A DNA stretch of 10,539 nucleotides, from assembly GCA_023487095.1 (NCBI GenBank), contig JAMDEL010000048.1, forward strand, positions 1-10,539. The letters are read 5' to 3'. The notes below the pieces were generated by a model. It saw only the letters and a program-made list of their open reading frames with translations, searched no databases and was not told where the DNA came from. The position numbers and the translations under genes are program-made. Numbering within the stretch: position 1 is the first letter of the stretch; the number at the start of each line of letters is the position of its first letter. This DNA comes from Patescibacteria group bacterium (GTDB lineage Bacteria > Patescibacteriota > Doudnabacteria > UBA920). Of the stretch, positions 1 through 5,096 are shown one piece after another.

Positions 1-91
1 TTTTGGATAATTTGGAAAACAAAAGCCCGCGTTTTTGGTCCAACGCGCCTTTGCTTCTTTTAATTTGCGCCCATTTGGAATGTCCTGACAT
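1..91 (-). CDS. yebC: YebC/PmpR family protein, N-terminal fragment
   Basis: Only the first 30 codons are in the window, and the gene runs off the left edge. The reading frame begins [14 protein letters not shown] and continues into a [16 protein letters not shown] segment. This matches the highly conserved YebC/PmpR amino terminus (M-[AS]-GHSKW-x-x-IK, then D-x-KRG-x-x-F-[ST]-K-L). Family members are cytosolic proteins. Some were described as transcriptional regulators, and more recent work implicates them in translation of difficult peptide motifs. The ATG lies 27 nt downstream of the rsmI stop on the same strand, so the two genes are probably cotranscribed. That fits a translation-related pair. 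There is no convincing Shine-Dalgarno sequence. The identification is firm despite the short length because this N-terminus is so distinctive. Confidence 0.9.
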   Translation of the reverse strand, partial: MSGHSKWAQIKRSKGALDQKRGLLFSKLSK

Positions 92-118
92 AACAGGTGT
101 AAGTCGTAGATTAAAGAT

Positions 119-787
119 TTAAGACTTGAAGCTCACGAGGACCGTAAGCTCCCCTTTTATAGAAGGCCGGTCTTTGAGCTGATTAAGCACTTCGTAAGGC
201 GAGCCCCGCAAAAACTCCTCGTGAATTTTGGTGAGTTCGCGGGCGATTACCACTTGACTACTGGGAAAAGCATTAGCAACATAATTTAAAGTTTTTATTA
301 TCCGCTCCGGAGATTCATAAAAAATTGCTGTTGCTTCGGCATCGGCTGCAGCCTGCAGGGCCGAAACTGTTTTGACTGCGGTTTTTTGGGGAAAACCCAA
401 AAACAGAAATCTGTCTGTAGGCAAACCGGAAGCGGAAAGCGCAGCTGTGGCAGCGTTTGCTCCAGGCAAGGGCACGACGCTTACGTTTTCTTTTACACAT
501 TCGCGGACCAACCGAAAACCCGGATCGGAAATTCCCGGCGTGCCCGCGTCAGTAATCAGGCAGCCGTCTGTTTTCGCAAGCCTTCGAGCCAGGTCTTTAA
601 CTGTCTGCTGTTCGTTGTGTTCGGCAAACTGCACCATCTCTTTGGGCCAGGCGCCTATGTGTTCCAAAAGCCTTTTGGAGTAATGGGGGTTTTCGGCCAT
701 AACGAACTCGCACGCTTTTAGGGTTTCAATGGCGCGCAGAGTAATGTCCTTTAGATTGCCGATGGGTGTGGCGACGATGTAGAGCAT
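119..787 (-). CDS. rsmI: 16S rRNA (cytidine-1402 2'-O) methyltransferase RsmI, short form
   Basis: The 222-aa product is a tetrapyrrole-methylase-fold enzyme expected to 2'-O-methylate C1402 of 16S rRNA with SAM in the decoding centre. Visible family motifs are the N-terminal LYIVATPIGNLKDITLRA (2-19), TDAGTPGISDPG (79-90), PLPGANA (107-113), the SGLPTDRFLFLGF block (120-132), FYESPERI (156-163) and RELTKIHEEF (183-192). It stops after GELTVLV, so the roughly 60-residue C-terminal helical domain of the E. coli enzyme (about 286 aa) is absent. The usual AEDTR segment reads AENPH (31-35), an unusual substitution in a conserved stretch. The start is the ATG giving the canonical MLYIVATPIGN. There is no clear Shine-Dalgarno sequence. 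It lies downstream of a structured RNA and terminator and upstream of yebC. Family assignment is secure; activity on C1402 is inferred. Confidence 0.93.
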   Translation of the reverse strand: MLYIVATPIGNLKDITLRAIETLKACEFVMAENPHYSKRLLEHIGAWPKEMVQFAEHNEQQTVKDLARRLAKTDGCLITDAGTPGISDPGFRLVRECVKENVSVVPLPGANAATAALSASGLPTDRFLFLGFPQKTAVKTVSALQAAADAEATAIFYESPERIIKTLNYVANAFPSSQVVIARELTKIHEEFLRGSPYEVLNQLKDRPSIKGELTVLVSFKS

Positions 788-814
788 ACGCTTTATTTTA
801 ACCTAAATTCCCAA

Positions 815-1038
815 ATAGAAAAACCCCTGCGGGTTCGCCTAGCCGTCGGGCTTATTGGCGAAACAGGGGTTTTGAAAAGCGAAAGAAGAGTCCTTGAACC
901 TAAAGATTCACCTTTAGGCCAATTACCCCGAAATTGAGGGTAATATGATCGCACCCATGACGGGTACGTGGTTAAAACCTATTTAATTGGGTTTTATTTT
1001 TGTTTCTTCTTTAAGAGACAAGAAGAACTCACTTTTCT
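815..1038 (-). ncRNA. Predicted structured RNA of unknown family, upstream of rsmI
   Basis: No protein is encoded between the CofE-like gene and rsmI. Read on the minus strand, the stretch starts just after a consensus promoter and ends in a strong terminator. The RNA 5' segment GAAAAGUG (1037-1030) can pair with CGCUUUUC (881-874), which lies immediately before the terminator stem, closing the whole molecule. Inside are hairpins at 1027-1004 (8 bp), 995-974 (6 bp), 968-950 (7 bp, loop GUCAU), 944-922 (7 bp) and 918-899 (7 bp, loop GUGAAU). The 968-950 stem needs a U-G wobble that exists only in the minus-strand RNA, which supports this orientation. I could not match it by eye to RNase P, tmRNA, SRP RNA, 6S or a known riboswitch. 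It may be a free small RNA or a leader controlling rsmI-yebC. Confidence 0.6.
820..873 (-). terminator. Long three-tier terminator hairpin at the end of the structured RNA
   Basis: A 10-bp outer stem (873-864 with 829-820, ACCCCUG core flanked by A/U pairs) encloses a UUCGCC/GGCGAA helix and an AGCC/GGCU helix with a CGAC loop. On the minus strand it is followed by a T-rich run. It sits 32 nt upstream of the rsmI start, so it would either end the small RNA or attenuate rsmI. It is longer and more branched than an ordinary intrinsic terminator. Confidence 0.75.
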
Positions 1039-1044
1039 ATAGGT

Positions 1045-1073
1045 ATTATAGCAAATTTTTTGGTACTTGTAAA
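1045..1073 (-). promoter_or_regulatory. Sigma-70-type promoter for the structured RNA
   Basis: On the minus strand TTTACA (1073-1068) and a perfect TATAAT (1050-1045) are separated by exactly 17 bp. Transcription would start near 1038, at the base of the closing helix of the predicted RNA. The -35 box begins only a few bases past the stop of the CofE-like gene, so this is an intergenic promoter. Confidence 0.75.
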
Positions 1074-1076
1074 GAC

Positions 1077-1784
1077 CTATTTTGCAGGTTTGAATATTTT
1101 TAAGAGCGGTAAAAACTTGTCGGCCTTTCTGGGCACGACAATTTTTTTGTACGCGGGCTTGGCGGTGAATTCCACGAAGTCCGCACCCCTCAAAACTAAC
1201 AGCGGAGTGCTCTCCCCGCTTTCCCCCATAAGCAGCACGGCCATGGCGGAGATGGAATCCAGCAGGTTGACCCGGGTAAATTTTAAAGGCCGCTTAAAGA
1301 CGTCGCCTTTGCCCCGGTAGTCGAGCAAAGGCTCAAGGCCGTAGCTGCCGATGGCCGCCCCGACTGTGCCGAACCTTAAAGGCGTAGAGTGCGTGTCAGT
1401 AAGGACCAGCCCAAGGTTTTTTATTCTGTTTTTGCGGCGCAAGCTTAGCCAGATTTTTTTTAAAGCAGGCTGAATCTGTTTTGGCCAAAATACCAAATAG
1501 CCGTTGCCGTTGCTGGCATCTATCCCGGCATTGGAAACAAAAACATTGTTTTTTATGGTCAGTCTGGTTCTGGGCAGGTATTCATCAGCCTCTTTTTTGA
1601 CCAATGCCTGCTTGTCGGTTTTTTCCGTGATTTTTACGCACCTGCCCTGGTTGATGGCTAGAACTTTTGAGGTGATGAACAACACATCGCCTTCTCTGAG
1701 CTTGGGCAGGTATTTTTGGAAGAGTTCTTCCAAATTGTCTTTAGGAGGCAGGAATTTTCTGGTTTTAACTTTTATAAATTGCAT
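1077..1784 (-). CDS. CofE-like gamma-glutamyl ligase family protein (F420-0:L-glutamate ligase homologue)
   Basis: The 235-aa product belongs to the CofE family, whose characterised members add L-glutamate to coenzyme F420-0 using GTP and a divalent metal. Recognisable blocks are EGDVLFITSKVLAINQGR (31-48), SNAGIDASN (84-92), LVLTDTHSTPLRFG (126-139), AIGSYGLEPLLDYRG (144-158) and a MGESGESTPLLVLRG end (186-200). The conserved Asp/Thr residues of the metal and nucleotide site (NAGID, TDT) are present. The ATG chosen lies one base after the protease stop (TGATATG arrangement), implying translational coupling. A longer in-frame reading would run back into the protease gene and is unlikely. No other F420 biosynthesis or F420-dependent gene is visible, so the true substrate is open; related proteins are sometimes called folate gamma-glutamate ligases. 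The family is confident, the substrate is not. Confidence 0.85.
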   Translation of the reverse strand: MQFIKVKTRKFLPPKDNLEELFQKYLPKLREGDVLFITSKVLAINQGRCVKITEKTDKQALVKKEADEYLPRTRLTIKNNVFVSNAGIDASNGNGYLVFWPKQIQPALKKIWLSLRRKNRIKNLGLVLTDTHSTPLRFGTVGAAIGSYGLEPLLDYRGKGDVFKRPLKFTRVNLLDSISAMAVLLMGESGESTPLLVLRGADFVEFTAKPAYKKIVVPRKADKFLPLLKIFKPAK

Positions 1785-1785
1785 A

Positions 1786-3414
1786 TCAGGAATGGGAAAA
1801 CGCCTGGCTAATTTCTTCTTCTTTCCACCCGGCCTGTAAAAGTTCTTCGTGAATCTGGTTGTCGCCCATGCCCACTTTGCGGCCCTCAATTATAAAGTCA
1901 ACCAGGTGCGGGTGCGGCAGATTCAGGGCCAGTCGGCTGTCCGCGTGCAGCTCAGCCTCTGGCAGGGGCAGGGGCGTGCCAGATTTTTCCATCTTGCTTA
2001 GAAGCTCGTTCTTGTAGTCTTCTTCGGCTTGAAGGCTAATCTCCAGCTGCTCTATCTGGGCCTCGTCTTTTTTTAAGCGCAGGTAAAGTTTTTCCAAGGC
2101 CAGCAGCGCAAGCAAGATAAGCAATAGCCGGCCCCCAACAACAAACCAGGTAAAAGCATCAATTTTTTTAACGCCCCCTACCGCTTGCCGGTAAGCGGTA
2201 TCTTCGGATTTGCCGGCTGCAATTAGCGCCTCACAATTTTTAGTGTAGTTCTCAAATACCTTGCCGCTGACAAAGTCGGAATTAAGTTCCGCGGCCGCAC
2301 TGAAAGCAGAGAGGGCCTTCTGGCATTGGTTGGTGTGGTAGTAGCCGACAGCTTGTCTAAACAGGGTGGCGTATTCACCCTCAGTATTTTTGATGTTGTT
2401 TTTAGTCAAAAACTCCCGACTTAAATTAATGGGAACAGCAAAGGCGAAGTTGTCCCCTTTTTGCCTTAAGGCGTCTCCCGTCTGGAAAGTGATTATGCCG
2501 GCAACCCGTCCGTTCTGGTCGAGCAAAGGCCCTCCGGAAGAACCCTGGGAAATTTTGGCATCAGTCTGCAGGATTTTAAACTCCTTGTTTTGCGAAAATT
2601 TTACCGCACTGACCAAGCCTTGGGTTAGTGTGGCTTCAAGCGGGCTGCGGCCATTGACTTCCGCCGTGGAAGGAAAACCGAACACAAAAATCTTTTCACC
2701 CATGTTGATCTGCGTGCTGTCGCCGAGCAGCAGGGCGGGCAGGCGCTTGGCATCAATTTTTATAAGCGCAATATCCTTCTCGTCTTTTACAAAGTCGCTG
2801 TTGGCGCTGATGATTTGCGCTTCAAAACCGGTTTTGATGAGCGAGCTTAAGTACTCTTGTGATTCCGAAGGGTTTAGTACGGTCAGCTTGCTTTGCAGGT
2901 TGAACTGGGACCTTGTCTCCAGTTCGGCCAGGGAATTTTTGTAAAAATCCACAAAACTGCCCTCAGTCTTGAAATATTGGCCCAAAGTCTGTTCATCCAA
3001 GCCATTAAGCTTTTTTTCCAAAGTGTTCAGGAGAATTTCTTCCAGGTAGCTTTCTTTCAGGCTTTCTTCGGTTGCGACATGGGCATTGGTTAGGATATAG
3101 CCGTCAGGATTGACCACAAAACCGCTGCCGCTTAAGTACAGGTCAATCTTCTCAGCCTTTAGGGTTCTTTCCCCTTCCGGGTAGACTAGCGCCGGCGGGT
3201 TGAGCTGGACATCAAAAACCGGCGCCGCGGCCTGGCCCGTGGCGTGATTAATAATCCTAACAATGCTGGGCTTAATCATTTGGGCCAGGTCCTGCTGGTT
3301 TAAAGCCAAGGTCTTTTCTTGGTTAAGCGGCCTGAGGCTCAAGTAAGCCGCCAGTCCACACAGGACCAGCGCCAGCAGGGGCAGCCAAATTTTAGGGTTG
3401 TGTTTTAGTTTCAT
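1786..3414 (-). CDS. Membrane-anchored S1C (HtrA/trypsin-like) serine protease with C-terminal TM and coiled-coil region
   Basis: The 542-aa protein starts MKLKHNPKIW and has an N-terminal membrane segment (about 9-27). The protease domain follows: GSGFVVNPDGYILTNAHV with His112, DIALIKI with Asp214 and QGSSGGPLLD with Ser293, a complete triad. His and Asp are about 100 residues apart, against about 30 in DegP, so a helical insertion (about 115-195) sits inside the domain. No PDZ domain is seen. A TPR-like helical stretch (about 345-400), a second membrane helix (about 421-443), a charged coiled coil (about 445-478) and a compact C-terminal helical motif ending QAGWKEEEISQAF (about 503-540) follow. 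It is probably an envelope quality-control or signalling protease. The start was set at 3414 because upstream in-frame codons run into the tRNA on the other strand; ATG at 3441 is an alternative. It is coupled to the CofE-like gene. No clear promoter was found. Confidence 0.9.
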   Translation of the reverse strand: MKLKHNPKIWLPLLALVLCGLAAYLSLRPLNQEKTLALNQQDLAQMIKPSIVRIINHATGQAAAPVFDVQLNPPALVYPEGERTLKAEKIDLYLSGSGFVVNPDGYILTNAHVATEESLKESYLEEILLNTLEKKLNGLDEQTLGQYFKTEGSFVDFYKNSLAELETRSQFNLQSKLTVLNPSESQEYLSSLIKTGFEAQIISANSDFVKDEKDIALIKIDAKRLPALLLGDSTQINMGEKIFVFGFPSTAEVNGRSPLEATLTQGLVSAVKFSQNKEFKILQTDAKISQGSSGGPLLDQNGRVAGIITFQTGDALRQKGDNFAFAVPINLSREFLTKNNIKNTEGEYATLFRQAVGYYHTNQCQKALSAFSAAAELNSDFVSGKVFENYTKNCEALIAAGKSEDTAYRQAVGGVKKIDAFTWFVVGGRLLLILLALLALEKLYLRLKKDEAQIEQLEISLQAEEDYKNELLSKMEKSGTPLPLPEAELHADSRLALNLPHPHLVDFIIEGRKVGMGDNQIHEELLQAGWKEEEISQAFSHS

Positions 3415-3471
3415 TGCGCTTTCTTTGTTCCAGTTTAGCATAAATGTTTTGCCAGGGCATTTATACGGGCG

Positions 3472-3500
3472 TTGAAAAACCTGAAGATATAATTTATAAT
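3472..3500 (+). promoter_or_regulatory. tRNA-Ile promoter
   Basis: TTGAAA (3472-3477), a 17-bp spacer and a perfect TATAAT (3495-3500) lie just upstream of the tRNA. The predicted start is near 3507, leaving a leader of about 15 nt. Confidence 0.8.
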
Positions 3501-3521
3501 AAGGTGAGCCTTTAGAAATAC

Positions 3522-3597
3522 GGGCGTATAGCTCAGTTGGTAGAGCGGACGTCTTATACACGTCTGGCCGTAGGTTCGAGTCCTACTACGCCCACCA
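3522..3597 (+). tRNA. tRNA-Ile (anticodon UAU)
   Basis: A full 76-nt cloverleaf with encoded CCA. Acceptor GGGCGTA pairs with TACGCCC, the D arm is GCTC/GAGC, the anticodon stem is GACGT/ACGTC around loop CTTATAC, and the T arm is GTAGG/CCTAC. Positions 34-36 are UAU (3555-3557), reading AUA. Several known E. coli tRNA-Ile identity positions are present: A73, C4-G69, U12-A23, C29-G41 and A37; position 38 is C rather than A. Most bacteria read AUA with a CAU tRNA whose C34 is converted to lysidine by TilS, so a UAU isoacceptor is unusual. AUA codons do occur in genes of this window, for example in the HAD and S1 genes. The tRNA stands alone with its own promoter and terminator. Confidence 0.95.
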
Positions 3598-3625
3598 AAA
3601 ACCCCTGACCCGCTCAGGGTTTTTT
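3598..3625 (+). terminator. Bidirectional intrinsic terminator between tRNA-Ile and the HAD gene
   Basis: CCCTGA (3603-3608) pairs with TCAGGG (3614-3619) around a 5-nt loop. It is flanked by an A run on the left and a T run on the right, with one bulged C. It directly follows the CCA of the tRNA and overlaps the stop codon region of the convergent HAD gene, so it can serve both transcripts. Confidence 0.8.
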
Positions 3626-4220
3626 ATTTGGTAAAAATTCCCCGCTTGTTTAAGAATGTGAGAAGCTCCGGGTAATTTTTTTTATACCGGAAGGTGTGCA
3701 TGCCCAAGCGTCTGGCGGGCCGCAAGTTTCTTTCCTTGTCGTCAACTAGCAAGGTTTCCCCAGGCTTGAGTTTAAATTTGTTTAGAGCGTACCTGTAAAT
3801 TTTCAGGTCAGGCTTGCGCATGCCGACCTCGGAGGAGTTAATAAATGGGATTTTTTGGTAGTTAATCTTGAGTTTTTTGGCAATAAAATCCGGGCCGTTT
3901 TTGCTGTTATTGGAAAAAATTATAATCTGATATTTTTTTGTAAGCCGGTTGGCCAGGCCCCACATATTTTTAAACAGCTTGAAGCCGGTAATAACTTTCC
4001 TAACTTCTTTTTGGCTGACCCTGGGCGTGACTTGTTCGTGCAACAGTTTGCAGTACTGGCTTATTGTGAGCTGGTTTAAATCATCCATTCGGCAGATTTT
4101 TTCAAAAGCCGCGGCTTGTTTTTTTGTCCAAAATGCCGAGTATTTCTTTCGGTATTCTTTAGAGGTGTCAGACACCAGCACATCTCCAAAATCAAAGATT
4201 ATGGCAGTTATTTTATTCAT
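3624..4220 (-). CDS. HAD-superfamily hydrolase (YihX-like)
   Basis: A 198-aa haloacid-dehalogenase-fold protein. Motif I is IIFDFGDVL with nucleophile Asp10; as in the YihX-type group, the position two residues on is Gly rather than Asp. Motif II is IIFSNNS (Ser103), motif III is GMRKPDLKIY (Lys136) and motif IV is LLVDDKERN (Asp160, Asp161). A helical cap lies between about 18 and 85. Related enzymes dephosphorylate sugar phosphates or other small phosphoesters in the cytosol; the substrate here cannot be told. The start lies 9 nt after the stop of the TrmB-like regulator on the same strand, with no Shine-Dalgarno sequence, so the two are probably one transcript and may share a sugar-phosphate theme. 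The 3' end runs into the shared terminator. Confidence 0.85.
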   Translation of the reverse strand: MNKITAIIFDFGDVLVSDTSKEYRKKYSAFWTKKQAAAFEKICRMDDLNQLTISQYCKLLHEQVTPRVSQKEVRKVITGFKLFKNMWGLANRLTKKYQIIIFSNNSKNGPDFIAKKLKINYQKIPFINSSEVGMRKPDLKIYRYALNKFKLKPGETLLVDDKERNLRPARRLGMHTFRYKKNYPELLTFLNKRGIFTK

Positions 4221-4229
4221 TGCAGGAGC

Positions 4230-4982
4230 TTAAGATTTTTGCGACAGGTTCCACATAAACCAGAACCATTTGCGGTAGCTTTCCGCCAGGTCTTTGCTAT
4301 GAAGCACGAAGAAAATTACTTCCTCGCTGATTTTACCCACGGGCAAGCCGGTGTAGGTTATGACATAATCGCCAAAAATATGAATGGCCGAATTGGTGGA
4401 AAATTCTTTCGGCAAAATGCGGTACTTAAGCTCGCCCTCAAAGTGTTTGGGGAAGTTCGGCATTTGTTTTATGGCTTCAAAGTCAAACAGCTGGATGAAT
4501 TTTATGTTTTTCTTTTTGGCTTCCTTAAAGAAGGCCTGGCGCGCCGCTTCTATCCTGGGGTCGTACCAGCCGCCCTTGGCGCCAATAAAGTAACTGTCCG
4601 CGCCTATCCGGATCATGTCGCGAAAGATATTTTTTTGCCCTTCCAACCCACGGTAAATAAAAGCCTCCTGTGGGGCGGGACGGGTGATGAATTTTTTCTT
4701 AAGCTCCGGCAAGGCCTTGTTTAAGGCCGCCTGTTTTTCTGCCAAAAGCTCTGTCAATTTATCCGGGTCAACCGCGTTATAACGGTTTTCGTCAGAAGAA
4801 AAAATTTCAAAAACCAAACCCTTGTCTATCAGCCTGGCAATTGCATCATAGGCGTTCCGCCTATGGATTTTAGCTTTTATGGCAATTGCGCTAATGCCCG
4901 ATTCCCCTGTTTCCAGCAGGGATTCGTAGATTTTGGCCTCATTGGGGGAAAGTCCCAAACTTTCATATAGTCCAATGTTCAT
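4230..4982 (-). CDS. TrmB-family transcriptional regulator
   Basis: A 250-aa protein with the TrmB layout. The N-terminal winged helix-turn-helix (about 6-70) reads LGLSPNEAKIYESLLETGESG and then RNAYDAIARLIDKGLV. A coiled-coil linker (about 74-98) follows, then a C-terminal effector region (about 106-245). The family is best known in Archaea as sugar-responsive regulators of transport and sugar metabolism, and short TrmB-like proteins are also common in CPR bacteria. It is the first gene of an operon with the HAD hydrolase and is transcribed divergently from the exported protein at 5097. Repeats in the intergenic region are candidate operators, so autoregulation and control of the divergent gene are plausible. 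The ligand is unknown. No Shine-Dalgarno sequence precedes the ATG. Confidence 0.88.
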   Translation of the reverse strand: MNIGLYESLGLSPNEAKIYESLLETGESGISAIAIKAKIHRRNAYDAIARLIDKGLVFEIFSSDENRYNAVDPDKLTELLAEKQAALNKALPELKKKFITRPAPQEAFIYRGLEGQKNIFRDMIRIGADSYFIGAKGGWYDPRIEAARQAFFKEAKKKNIKFIQLFDFEAIKQMPNFPKHFEGELKYRILPKEFSTNSAIHIFGDYVITYTGLPVGKISEEVIFFVLHSKDLAESYRKWFWFMWNLSQKS

Positions 4983-4987
4983 AGTTT

Positions 4988-5024
4988 GTGGTGCTAATCG
5001 CTACCCTGTGGCGCTATTGGCCAC
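4988..5024. promoter_or_regulatory. Candidate operator: direct repeat and inverted repeat
   Basis: GTGGTGCTAAT (4988-4998) is repeated as GTGGCGCTATT (5008-5018), start to start exactly 20 bp, about two helical turns. The second copy also begins an inverted repeat, GTGGC with GCCAC (5008-5012 and 5020-5024). It covers the -35 box of the rightward promoter and lies just downstream of the leftward start site. It is a plausible site for the adjacent TrmB regulator; binding is inferred only. Confidence 0.45.
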
Positions 5025-5045
5025 TCAATACACATAATATATAGT
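5017..5045 (+). promoter_or_regulatory. Promoter of the exported-protein gene, overlapping the divergent promoter
   Basis: TTGGCC (5017-5022), a 17-bp spacer and TATAGT (5040-5045). Its -10 box shares two bases with the -10 box of the leftward promoter, so polymerase could not occupy both at once. The -35 box is weak and lies in the inverted repeat, which suggests regulation. Confidence 0.5.
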
Positions 5046-5064
5046 ATCTGGTCTAGCCTGTAAA
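5036..5064 (-). promoter_or_regulatory. Promoter of the TrmB-HAD operon
   Basis: On the minus strand TTTACA (5064-5059), a 17-bp spacer and TATATT (5041-5036). The start site would be near 5029, giving a leader of about 47 nt that contains the candidate operator. Confidence 0.6.
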
Positions 5065-5086
5065 GGCGGATAAATACAGATTATGC

Positions 5087-5092
5087 AGGAGG
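5087..5092 (+). promoter_or_regulatory. Consensus ribosome binding site of the exported-protein gene
   Basis: AGGAGG lies 4 nt before the ATG at 5097. It is the only perfect Shine-Dalgarno sequence in the window; the neighbours have weak or no such sites. It fixes the start of the downstream gene. Confidence 0.8.
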
Positions 5093-5096
5093 CGTA

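Noticed and set aside
881..894. Plus-strand GAAAGAAGAGTCC, faintly like the RNase P RNA GAGGAAAGTCC motif
   Set aside because: The match is partial, the companion conserved region is absent and it is on the opposite strand to the predicted RNA.
974..1010. Plus-strand hairpin followed by a T-rich run, resembling a rightward terminator
   Set aside because: No rightward promoter or gene precedes it, and the surrounding RNA signals (promoter, wobble pairing, terminator) favour the minus strand. It is kept only as a hairpin of the predicted RNA.
1785..1889. Longer start of the CofE-like gene
   Set aside because: It would overlap the protease C-terminus in another frame and adds a basic stretch absent from the family. 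The ATG at 1784 couples directly to the protease stop.
3415..3561. N-terminal extension of the protease reading frame over the tRNA
   Set aside because: The extension lies antisense to a well-supported tRNA and its promoter and is not signal-peptide-like. ATG at 3414 gives a typical membrane anchor.
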